Of a stretch of DNA of 8,845 nucleotides, positions 1-5,730 are shown piece after piece. Each line of letters begins with the position of its first letter. The first letter of the stretch is position 1. The position numbers and the translations under genes were made by a program. Source of the DNA: an uncultured Bacillota bacterium (GTDB taxonomy: Bacteria > Bacillota > Clostridia > Lachnospirales > Lachnospiraceae); contig CAJKMA010000088.1 in the NCBI GenBank assembly GCA_905200905.1, forward strand, positions 1 through 8,845, written 5' to 3'. The notes under the pieces are model-generated. The model was not told the origin of the DNA. It was given only the letters and a program-made list of their open reading frames with translations, and ran no database searches.

Positions 1-35
1 CCAAGAAAAACTAAGAAATGCGAGGTTATGCAACA

Positions 36-500
36 ATGATAAAAGTACTTTTCATTTGCCACGGCAACATCTGCCGCAGCACTATGGCTCAATTTGTCTT
101 TCAAGCCATGATAAACCAAGCTAATTTAACAAACAAATTCCACATTGATTCCGCTGCCACCAGTCGGGAGGAAATTGGAAATCCGCCACACCATGGAACT
201 GTCAACAAACTCCGTGAGGTTGGTATCCCAATTCTTCCGCACCGTGCAGTCCAGATGACAAAGCAGGATTATAAGAAATATGATTATCTCATTGGGATGG
301 ATGAGTGGAACATCCGAAATATGATGCGGATTGTAGGAAAAGACCCAGAGAAAAAAATCCACATGCTTCTGGACTTTACCCAGTCCCCAAGGGCTATTGC
401 AGACCCTTGGTATACGGGAAATTTTGATGTGACTTATGATGATGTAAAAGAAGGGTGTGAAGCATTTCTGCAATATCTGAAAAAAGAACACCATATATAA
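36..500 (+). CDS. Low-molecular-weight protein tyrosine phosphatase (LMW-PTP)
   Basis: Cytoplasmic phosphatase of 154 residues, the usual size for LMW-PTP, expected to hydrolyse phosphotyrosine (in some relatives phosphoarginine) on proteins. The N-terminal P-loop CHGNICRS is complete: Cys8 is the nucleophile and Arg14 binds phosphate. The general-acid loop DPWY (Asp123) lies near the C-terminus, as in the family. I chose the ATG at 36 because MIKVLFICHGN is the canonical first strand and a GAGG lies about 10 bases upstream; the in-frame ATG at 18 would add six non-conserved residues and has no clear ribosome binding site. The gene ends 6 bp from the convergent SGNH hydrolase gene. Its promoter is outside the window. 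In Firmicutes such enzymes often counteract bacterial tyrosine or arginine kinases, but no partner kinase is visible here. The family call is firm; the substrate is unknown. Confidence 0.95.
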   Translation: MIKVLFICHGNICRSTMAQFVFQAMINQANLTNKFHIDSAATSREEIGNPPHHGTVNKLREVGIPILPHRAVQMTKQDYKKYDYLIGMDEWNIRNMMRIVGKDPEKKIHMLLDFTQSPRAIADPWYTGNFDVTYDDVKEGCEAFLQYLKKEHHI

Positions 501-506
501 ATGTTT

Positions 507-1199
507 TTAGTGCTGTTTACAAAATGTTTGATAAACTTCTTGGGCAATGGCAGATGCACCAGCACTGTCGGGATGTACTCCATCTAAAAGAAAATATTCA
601 GGATGCGTTCTGGTTGCTTCGTGAATATCAATAACCGGAAGATTATGCTCCTTTCCAAAAGAAAGTATAGCATTTGAAATGATATCTGCCACATTTTCTT
701 GCATTTTATAATTGTCTTTCAGCTTAAAATGTCCAGAGAATACAGTAGCAGGTGTCATAAGATAAATTTCAGGATGACTATCCAGGGTTTGATAATGGAT
801 TACTAAATCTTCTAAATCTGAAAGAAAGTTTTCGGTACCAGTCCAGTTATAGGGCTTGGTATCGTTGGTTCCTAACATAAGAAAAACAACATTCGGTTGG
901 AAATCACTGCTCTTTTGAAAATTGGGATGGTTCCAATAAGGAAAATTTGTATTCTTTTGCAGGGAATATCCGCTGGCACCGAAATTCTTCACCAGATATT
1001 TTCCGCCTAGCAATTGCTGTAGTTGCGCTGGATAAGAATTAAGAAATTTATCTTCAATTTTGGCTCCATAAGTAATACTGTCTCCCACACAGGCGACTCG
1101 AATTGCAATAGCATTTTGCAAAACAATCAGTAAAATGGGAGATAATGTCATAAAAACAATCATTAGCAATAAAAAAACACGTTTCGTATTTATTTTCAT
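507..1199 (-). CDS. Membrane-anchored SGNH/GDSL hydrolase
   Basis: Protein of 230 residues with a hydrophobic segment at about residues 8-32 after a short basic N-terminus, which suggests a signal anchor with an extracytoplasmic catalytic domain. The SGNH blocks are all present in order: block I GDSITYG with nucleophile Ser41, block II glycine in NFGASGYS (Gly74), block III GTND with Asn112, and block V DGVHPDSAG with Asp206 and His209. The fold covers esterases, lipases and carbohydrate acetylesterases; an O-deacetylase of surface or dietary glycans is plausible, but nothing here fixes the substrate. The start is supported by AAGGAG on the minus strand (1206-1211), 6 bases before the ATG. 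It is transcribed divergently from the Crp/Fnr regulator gene and converges on the phosphatase gene. No recognisable terminator lies in the 6-bp convergent gap. Confidence 0.9.
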   Translation of the reverse strand: MKINTKRVFLLLMIVFMTLSPILLIVLQNAIAIRVACVGDSITYGAKIEDKFLNSYPAQLQQLLGGKYLVKNFGASGYSLQKNTNFPYWNHPNFQKSSDFQPNVVFLMLGTNDTKPYNWTGTENFLSDLEDLVIHYQTLDSHPEIYLMTPATVFSGHFKLKDNYKMQENVADIISNAILSFGKEHNLPVIDIHEATRTHPEYFLLDGVHPDSAGASAIAQEVYQTFCKQH

Positions 1200-1214
1200 G
1201 AGAAACTCCTTTTA

Positions 1215-1245
1215 TTGTCATATAAATTTACAAAATGAATATGAT
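1215..1245 (+). promoter_or_regulatory. Possible promoter of the Crp/Fnr regulator gene
   Basis: TTGTCA at 1215-1220 and TATGAT at 1240-1245 are each good sigma-A elements, but the spacer is 19 bases, longer than the optimum. A start near 1252 would give a leader of about 50 bases to the ATG at 1304 and would again fall on the palindrome at 1250-1259. It is a weaker candidate than the minus-strand promoter beside it. Confidence 0.3.
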
Positions 1246-1249
1246 TTTG

Positions 1250-1259
1250 TCTCATGAGA
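1250..1259. promoter_or_regulatory. Small perfect palindrome between divergent genes, possible operator
   Basis: TCTCATGAGA is its own reverse complement. Its half TCATGAGAA (1252-1260) recurs at 1196-1204, overlapping the start codon of the SGNH hydrolase gene. The palindrome lies at the predicted start points of both divergent promoters, where a repressor or autoregulator could act. A 10-bp palindrome can arise by chance, and it does not match the classic CRP (TGTGA-N6-TCACA) or FNR (TTGAT-N4-ATCAA) sites. Confidence 0.25.
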
Positions 1260-1261
1260 AT

Positions 1262-1290
1262 ATTGTAAAGGTAAATGATAAAAATTACAA
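1262..1290 (-). promoter_or_regulatory. Probable sigma-A promoter of the SGNH hydrolase gene
   Basis: Reading the minus strand, TTGTAA (1285-1290) and TACAAT (1262-1267) are separated by exactly 17 bases, a good sigma-A match. Transcription would begin near 1255, giving a leader of about 55 bases before the ATG at 1199. The predicted start falls on the palindrome at 1250-1259. This is a pattern match only. Confidence 0.5.
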
Positions 1291-1303
1291 GGCAGGGATA
1301 AAA

Positions 1304-1972
1304 ATGAAGGAAAAAATAGAAGAACTTTTAAAAAATATGTCATTTTGGAGTAGACTTCAGGAAGAAGAACAGACAATTTTGATACAGAATGCAAAAATTC
1401 TAGACTATAAAGCAGGGGATGCTGTTTATTCTGGGGGTACCCAGTGTCTAGGTATGATGCTTGTATTACAGGGAACTCTCCGTACGTATTTGCTGTCTGA
1501 TGAAGGTAAAGAAATCACCATTTACAGACTTCGCCAAGGAGATGTGTGCGTGTTGGCTGCTTCTTGTATTTTGTCTGCCATTACCTTCGATGTGGAAATG
1601 GAAGCGCAGACAGACGCTAGCCTTCTTTTGCTTCCTGCTTGGGTTTTATCAAAACTTCAAGATGAAAATGTGTATGTAGAAAATTATATTTATAAAGAAG
1701 CGGCAAAACGTTTTTCCGATGTAGTGGAAGCCTTGCAGCAAATGATGTTTTTAAGCCTGACTCAGAGAGTTGCATCTTTTTTGCTGGATGAATCTGCAAA
1801 ACAGAATACATCCAGTATTATTATGACCCATGAAGAAATTGCAAAAACAATTGGTAGCGCTAGAGAGGCAGTCAGTAGGATTTTAAAACAATTGGCAAAG
1901 GGTGGTTATATTTCTTTGAACAGAGGAGAAATAAAAATAGAAGAAAAAGCAAAATTATATCAATTACTGTAA
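1304..1972 (+). CDS. Crp/Fnr-family transcriptional regulator
   Basis: Regulator of 222 residues with a cyclic-nucleotide-binding-type beta-barrel (about 15-120), a long dimerisation helix (about 125-165) and a C-terminal winged helix (about 172-212) whose recognition region is HEEIAKTIGSAREAVSRIL. There is no N-terminal cysteine cluster, so it is not a classical FNR iron-sulfur sensor. The phosphate-binding cassette that holds cAMP in CRP is replaced by GDVCVLAASC, so cAMP is unlikely as ligand. The only cysteines are 48, 82 and 88; the 82/88 pair could sense redox state or bind a metal or heme, but that is inference. I chose ATG 1304 because AGGGA lies 5 bases upstream. The in-frame ATG at 1235 would add 23 unconserved residues, has no ribosome binding site, and would make the candidate promoter and palindrome coding. 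Targets are unknown; the divergent SGNH hydrolase gene is one candidate. Confidence 0.9.
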   Translation: MKEKIEELLKNMSFWSRLQEEEQTILIQNAKILDYKAGDAVYSGGTQCLGMMLVLQGTLRTYLLSDEGKEITIYRLRQGDVCVLAASCILSAITFDVEMEAQTDASLLLLPAWVLSKLQDENVYVENYIYKEAAKRFSDVVEALQQMMFLSLTQRVASFLLDESAKQNTSSIIMTHEEIAKTIGSAREAVSRILKQLAKGGYISLNRGEIKIEEKAKLYQLL

Positions 1973-2236
1973 CTAAGAAAGTATAGACTTATTCGTATAT
2001 TGCAATACAGTTCCAGGCGCTTTTCTGATGATATATTCGGTCTGTCATACTTACGGCTTAGGAAATATGGTGAGTAACGAAAAGTGCAGTTTTCCCTTCT
2101 TGGGCGGATAATGCTTCCAATACGAATGTTCGGATAAGAGCAGTTGGTTGGCATATACTGCCGGATAATTGAGAAGGTCTGGAATTTTTAAACGGATCCA
2201 GTCCATAGTTTTTAGAAGATTCTCCACTCGTAATGC
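1973..2236 (-). pseudogene. Decayed C-terminal fragment of a NitT/TauT-type ABC transporter ATPase
   Basis: Translating the minus strand in pieces gives recognisable parts of a SsuB/TauB/ThiZ-like ATPase. ALRVENLLK (2236-2210) shifts frame into NYGLDPFKNSRPSQLSGS, which covers the region before and including the LSGG signature. TALIRTF follows, then EGKTALFVTHHIS, which contains the H-loop, then a stop codon (TAA, 2060-2058), AVSMTDRI, and after another frameshift APGTV (from 2020), matching the RPGTV segment typical of these proteins. The Walker B/D-loop stretch, roughly 30 residues in intact relatives as I remember them, is missing between TALIRTF and EGKTA. The signature reads LSGS and the following MRQR equivalent reads ICQP. 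No Walker A half is visible upstream. It cannot encode a working ATPase and is unrelated to the intact ATPase gene of the operon. Family assignment comes from motif reading, not a search. Confidence 0.7.
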
Positions 2237-2265
2237 CGGACTGATTACTCAGCCCGGTTGTTTTA
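2235..2265 (+). terminator. Possible rho-independent terminator in the gene-free gap
   Basis: CCGG-A-CTGA and TCAG-C-CCGG form a stem of eight pairs with one A/C mismatch around a TTAC loop, followed by TTGTTTTATAT on the plus strand. It could end transcripts reading out of the Crp/Fnr gene, but it lies about 260 bases beyond that stop codon and the stem is modest. It borders the ABC ATPase relic. The rest of the gap between 1973 and 2336 holds no intact gene; at 2240-2336 I see only short broken frames that I cannot assign. Confidence 0.35.
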
Positions 2266-2336
2266 TATAAGCAGTTACAGAGGTTCTTGGAATTTTCTCA
2301 ATATGTCCAACATGAAAGTTATTATCAGCGTCTGGT

Positions 2337-2939
2337 CTAGTCAAGTGTTTTGTTTGCAAGTTCGCCGATTTCCTGACGAAACTCAGAGGTAGATACAATT
2401 AAAAATTTTGCAGGTTCTTTTGTGTGATTTTCCCATCTGTGTCCGATTTCATTGGGATAGTATAAGGTATCCCCAACTTCTAATACATAACTGCCTACTT
2501 GCTCAAGATAGAAAGTAATGCTACCTTCCATGACAAAAACGAATTCCTCTCCACCATGGTAATAATAGTCACCGGAATCTGTTCCGGCAGGCATAGCGAT
2601 GATGCCTCCCCACATGCGGCTGTCACCTTTTGTAATTAGGGATTCAAGGATGGTTTCCTGATTGCTGGTATTTCTTACAAAAGAAGTGCGTTCATTTTTT
2701 CGTACAAGTTTTACTCGGTCACTGTCATCTTGAATAAACAGAGCTGAAATGGGGAAATTGAGGCACTCACATAAAGAATAGACACTTACAAGATTAGGAG
2801 AGGTTTTCCCGGTTTCAATCTGACTAATAGTTCCAGCGGCAACTCCAGATTTTACGGAAAGCTCCCGGATAGAAAGATTTAGTTCAATTCTTCTGCTTTT
2901 CAATAAAAAGCCAATTCTGGCAAGATTCAGTTTTGACAT
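2337..2939 (-). CDS. XRE-family regulator with C-terminal cupin domain
   Basis: Regulator of 200 residues. The N-terminal helix-turn-helix (about 8-62) contains the XRE core SIRELSVKSGVAAGTISQIE, and the C-terminal cupin (about 110-185) shows HGGEEFVFVMEG and GDTLYYPNEIGHRWEN. This is the layout of PuuR-like one-component regulators, where the cupin is thought to bind a small metabolite or metal. The start at 2939 is set by AAGGGG (2946-2951) 6 bases upstream and by the usual XRE start. A longer in-frame reading reaches into the lipoprotein gene but crosses both divergent promoters, so I reject it. It is divergent from the importer-deaminase operon, and the perfect palindrome on that operon's -10 box makes it the likely repressor, relieved by substrate or a breakdown product. 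That regulatory link is inference from position. Confidence 0.92.
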   Translation of the reverse strand: MSKLNLARIGFLLKSRRIELNLSIRELSVKSGVAAGTISQIETGKTSPNLVSVYSLCECLNFPISALFIQDDSDRVKLVRKNERTSFVRNTSNQETILESLITKGDSRMWGGIIAMPAGTDSGDYYYHGGEEFVFVMEGSITFYLEQVGSYVLEVGDTLYYPNEIGHRWENHTKEPAKFLIVSTSEFRQEIGELANKTLD

Positions 2940-2969
2940 AGTTTTCCCCTTCGTTTCTTTTTGTTTTCT

Positions 2970-2998
2970 ATCATAACACAGAAAAAAAGATTTGTCAT
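2970..2998 (-). promoter_or_regulatory. Sigma-A promoter of the XRE-cupin regulator gene
   Basis: On the minus strand ATGACA (2993-2998) and TATGAT (2970-2975) are separated by 17 bases, and a TG one base before the -10 gives an extended -10. Each hexamer matches five of six consensus positions. Transcription would begin near 2963, about 24 bases ahead of the ATG. Its -35 lies 17 bases from the -35 of the opposing operon promoter. Confidence 0.65.
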
Positions 2999-3015
2999 GA
3001 AAAAACAAAATGTAA

Positions 3016-3044
3016 TTGACAAACCCATATGCGTTCATTATAAT
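3016..3044 (+). promoter_or_regulatory. Perfect-consensus sigma-A promoter of the importer-deaminase operon
   Basis: TTGACA (3016-3021) and TATAAT (3039-3044) with a 17-base spacer match the sigma-A consensus at all twelve positions with the ideal spacing. Transcription should begin near 3051, giving a leader of about 35 bases, too short for a purine riboswitch. So strong a promoter on a catabolic operon implies tight repression, consistent with the palindrome covering the -10. Confidence 0.88.
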
Positions 3045-3048
3045 GAAC
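3033..3048. promoter_or_regulatory. Perfect 16-bp palindromic operator over the -10 box
   Basis: GTTCATTATAATGAAC equals its own reverse complement over all 16 bases and contains the whole -10 hexamer, so a bound dimer would block RNA polymerase. The divergent XRE-cupin regulator is the obvious candidate binder. The right half TATAATGAACA (3039-3049) also equals the last 11 bases of the E. coli PuuR box as I remember it; PuuR is likewise an XRE-cupin protein. Six of those bases are the -10 itself, so part of this likeness may be coincidental. Confidence 0.75.
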
Positions 3049-3085
3049 ATAAAACAGCAATTACAACATGGTGAAGGAGAAAAAA

Positions 3086-4102
3086 ATGAAAAAACTTTTA
3101 GCTGTAGTGTTATGTGGAGTTTTAACAACAGGAGCTTTGGCCGGATGTGGCAATAAAGCAGAAGAGAAAGAAGCAGAAGTGAAAGATGGAACACTGAAGG
3201 TAGCCCTTTGTGTTACCGGTGCAGTAAATGATATGGGATGGTGCCAGTCAGCATACGAAGGTTTGAAACTGGTGGAAGAAGAACTGGGATGTGAAATTGC
3301 TTATACAGAGAATGTACAGGCAGCAGATATGACTTCTGCATTTACAGAATATGCATCTAATGACTACGATGTAGTAATTGGACATGGTTTCCAGTTTGGC
3401 GATCCGGCCTTAGAAGTAGGAGAGTTGTATCCGGATACAAAATTTATCTGCATTGAATCAGATGCATCTGCAGAAAATGTTGCTTCTTATGTAATGAAAT
3501 GTGAAGAAACAGGTTATCTTCAGGGGATGCTTGCAGCAGGAATGTCACAGACAGGAAATATTGGATTTATTGGACCTGTGCAGGGAGCATCTCTTGTGAA
3601 AATTATGAATGGGTATGAAGATGGTGCAAAAGAAGTGAATCCGGAAATCAAATACCAGACAGCTTGGACAGGATCTTTTACAGATACTGCACTGGCAAAA
3701 GAAGCTGCACAGGCTATGATCGATGGAGGAGCAGATGTTATTGGACATTGCGCGAATGAGTCTGGGACAGGAGCATTAAATGCAGCACAGGATGCAGGCT
3801 TATTTGCTACAGGTGATTCATATGACCAGAGCTCTCTTGCTGAAAATACAGTTCTTTCTTCAGCGGTATATCATGTTCCGGAACTAATTAAAACAGCCGT
3901 TACAGATATTCAAGATGGAAACTTTAAGGGAGAAGTAAAAGAACTTGGAATGGCAGAAGGAATTGTTGAGTTGGTTTATAATAAAACAATGGAAGACAAA
4001 ATTCCTGCAGATGTGAGAGAAATGGTAGATGCAAAGGAAGCTGAGATAAAAGACGGAAGTTTTCAGGTTCCATGCGATACAAAAGACAGAGCAGGAAAGT
4101 AA
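3086..4102 (+). CDS. BMP-family (PnrA-like) substrate-binding lipoprotein of an ABC importer
   Basis: Lipoprotein of 338 residues, typical for BMP/PnrA-type binding proteins that bind purine nucleosides or related compounds. A lipoprotein signal peptide (1-20) ends in the lipobox LAGC with lipidated Cys21, followed by a charged linker (about 22-36) and the two-lobed binding domain. Family landmarks are NDMGWCQSAYEGLK (48-61), the IGH segment (99-101), GNIGFIGPVQG (158-168) and GDSYDQ (243-248). The usual DKSFNQ motif reads DMGWCQ, with Trp52 where nucleoside binders have a stacking Phe, and the usual GVDxDQ reads GDSYDQ; this may mean a base or modified heterocycle instead of a nucleoside, which is inference. 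The start is set by AAGGAG (3074-3079) 6 bases before ATG 3086; the ATG at 3068 lacks a site. First gene of the operon, followed by a hairpin that may limit read-through. Confidence 0.93.
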   Translation: MKKLLAVVLCGVLTTGALAGCGNKAEEKEAEVKDGTLKVALCVTGAVNDMGWCQSAYEGLKLVEEELGCEIAYTENVQAADMTSAFTEYASNDYDVVIGHGFQFGDPALEVGELYPDTKFICIESDASAENVASYVMKCEETGYLQGMLAAGMSQTGNIGFIGPVQGASLVKIMNGYEDGAKEVNPEIKYQTAWTGSFTDTALAKEAAQAMIDGGADVIGHCANESGTGALNAAQDAGLFATGDSYDQSSLAENTVLSSAVYHVPELIKTAVTDIQDGNFKGEVKELGMAEGIVELVYNKTMEDKIPADVREMVDAKEAEIKDGSFQVPCDTKDRAGK

Positions 4103-4134
4103 TGATTAACAGAAGTATTATATAGTAAATTATG

Positions 4135-4179
4135 CAGGCAGGACAATAGGAGAGAGACTTTATTGGACCTGCCTGTTTT
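4135..4179 (+). terminator. Intercistronic hairpin with short T-run (partial terminator or mRNA-stabilising stem)
   Basis: CAGGCAGG (4135-4142) pairs perfectly with CCTGCCTG (4168-4175), and inside it CAATA (4144-4148) pairs with TATTG (4161-4165) across a small internal loop; TTTT follows at 4176-4179. It sits between the lipoprotein stop codon and the ATPase ribosome binding site. Such stems after binding-protein genes commonly cut read-through or protect the upstream mRNA, giving more binding protein than membrane components. The short T-run suggests leaky termination at most. Confidence 0.65.
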
Positions 4180-4194
4180 AAGGGAGCCTTCAAT

Positions 4195-5730
4195 ATGATG
4201 AATATATTAGAAATGAAGCATATCGGAAAAAAGTTTTCTGGTGTCTATGCCAATGAAGATATTGATTTGACTGTGGCAAAAGGTGAAATTCATGCACTGC
4301 TTGGAGAAAATGGTGCTGGAAAAACGACGCTGATGAATATTTTATTTGGTATTTATTCTGCGGATGAAGGGGAAATTTTTTGGAAAGGCAAAAAAGTGCA
4401 TTTCCATTCTCCAAAAGATGCAATTGCAGAAGGAATTGGAATGGTACATCAGCATTTTTCCCTGGTAAATAAAATGACCGTTCTTGATAATGTGATTTTA
4501 GGATTAGAAAAGCAGGGATTTTTTGCTGACCGGAAAAGTGCAAAAAAAAGCCTGGAGGATTTGGCAGAACGTTATGGATTGCAGGTGGATCCAGATGCTA
4601 AGATTCATGAACTATCTGTAGGGCAGCAGCAGAGAGTAGAAATTTTAAAAGCTTTGTACAGAAATGTAGAGTTGTTAATTTTGGATGAGCCAACCGGCGT
4701 GCTTACACCAAAAGAGACAGAAAAATTTTTCAATGTGCTTAGGAGATTGAAGGCAGAAGGATATGCTGTAATCATTATTACACACCGCATGAGTGAAATC
4801 ATGAGTATCAGTGATCGTGTGACGATTTTAAGAGATGGAAAGAAAGTAAAAGATCTGATTACAAAAGAAACAAATCCAGTAGAATTATCCAATTATATGA
4901 TTGGGAGACAGTTGGATTATAATTTTGAAGCAAAAGAAATAAACCAGAAGGAAGTTGCATTACAGTTAAAAGCAGTTACTGTGAAAAAGGGGCATAAAAA
5001 ACCAGTTTTGGATCAGATTGACCTGGAAGTTTATAAAGGGGAAATTCTTGGTATTGCAGGGGTAGACGGAAACGGACAAAAAGAGCTGGCAGAAGTGATT
5101 GCTGGTATTCGGAAGATATCTCAAGGAGAAATTTGTTATATGGGAGAAGAGATTGCTTCCTGGAAAATTAAGGAACGATTTGAAAAAGGTATTTCCTATA
5201 TTTCAGATGATCGGCACAGAGATGGTCTGGTTTTGGATATGAATGTGGAAGAAAATCTGATTTTGCGCCAATATGATAAAAAACCATTTTTGAAGAATGG
5301 AATTTTTCAGAAAAAAGCTATTAAGGACAATGCAAAAAAAGCTATTGAGGAGTACCGTATTAAAACTTCGGGAAATCAAGGAGGAGAAACTCCGGTGAAA
5401 CTTATGTCTGGAGGTAACCAGCAGAAAGTAATACTTGCAAGAGAAATCACAGAGCATTCTAAGCTTATTATTGCTAATCAGCCGACAAGAGGCTTGGATA
5501 TTGGGGCAACACAGTTTGTACGTCAGGTTTGGATGAATCAGAGAAATGAAGGAAAAAGTGTAATATTGATTTCAGCAGATTTGGAAGAAATCATGCAGCT
5601 TTCTGACAGAGTAGCGGTTATGTTCGGAGGAAGAATCGTAGGAGTTCAGAAAAAAGAAGACATAGAGATGGAACAGTTAGGTCTTTTGATGGGAGGTATT
5701 ACGAAGGAGGAAAAAGAGAATGGGAACTAG
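4195..5730 (+). CDS. Double-domain ABC ATPase of the BMP-type nucleobase/nucleoside importer
   Basis: Cytoplasmic ATPase of 511 residues with two fused nucleotide-binding domains, as in the sugar/nucleoside (RbsA/NupO) group. Domain 1 has Walker A GENGAGKTT (37-45), Q-loop Gln86, signature LSVGQ (140-144), Walker B LLILDEP (160-166) and H-loop His197. Domain 2 has a Walker A position reading GVDGNGQKEL (289-298) without the lysine, signature LMSGGNQQK (403-411), Walker B LIIANQPTRGLD and no H-loop His, a degeneracy normal for this subfamily, so one ATP site probably does most hydrolysis. Start at 4195 has AGGGAG (4181-4186) 8 bases upstream; the ATG at 4198 is an alternative. It overlaps the first permease gene by 11 bases, implying translational coupling. 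Closest known system by layout is the B. subtilis guanosine importer NupNOPQ. Confidence 0.95.
   Translation: MMNILEMKHIGKKFSGVYANEDIDLTVAKGEIHALLGENGAGKTTLMNILFGIYSADEGEIFWKGKKVHFHSPKDAIAEGIGMVHQHFSLVNKMTVLDNVILGLEKQGFFADRKSAKKSLEDLAERYGLQVDPDAKIHELSVGQQQRVEILKALYRNVELLILDEPTGVLTPKETEKFFNVLRRLKAEGYAVIIITHRMSEIMSISDRVTILRDGKKVKDLITKETNPVELSNYMIGRQLDYNFEAKEINQKEVALQLKAVTVKKGHKKPVLDQIDLEVYKGEILGIAGVDGNGQKELAEVIAGIRKISQGEICYMGEEIASWKIKERFEKGISYISDDRHRDGLVLDMNVEENLILRQYDKKPFLKNGIFQKKAIKDNAKKAIEEYRIKTSGNQGGETPVKLMSGGNQQKVILAREITEHSKLIIANQPTRGLDIGATQFVRQVWMNQRNEGKSVILISADLEEIMQLSDRVAVMFGGRIVGVQKKEDIEMEQLGLLMGGITKEEKENGN

Noticed and set aside
126..494. 122-residue minus-strand frame inside the phosphatase gene
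   Set aside because: Shadow of a clearly conserved gene on the other strand; hydrophobic composition without recognisable motifs.
1235..1303. Longer Crp/Fnr start at ATG 1235
   Set aside because: No ribosome binding site, no family similarity in the added residues, and it would cover the candidate promoter and palindrome; ATG 1304 has AGGGA at good spacing.
1960..2154. 64-residue minus-strand reading frame starting MPTNCSYP
   Set aside because: It overlaps the ABC ATPase relic in a different frame, has no ribosome binding site, and extends into the 3' end of the Crp/Fnr gene.
3051..3085. Purine riboswitch ahead of the operon
   Set aside because: The predicted leader is about 35 bases, too short for a purine aptamer, and I see no matching conserved loops.
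2940..3194. N-terminal extension of the XRE-cupin gene to a 285-residue reading
   Set aside because: The extension runs through both divergent promoters, the palindrome and the lipoprotein start, has no family similarity, and the ATG at 2939 has a good ribosome binding site.
5059..5520. Missing Walker A lysine and altered Walker B in the second ATPase domain as a sign of decay
   Set aside because: A degenerate second ATP site with this sequence pattern is normal in the RbsA/NupO-type double ATPases.
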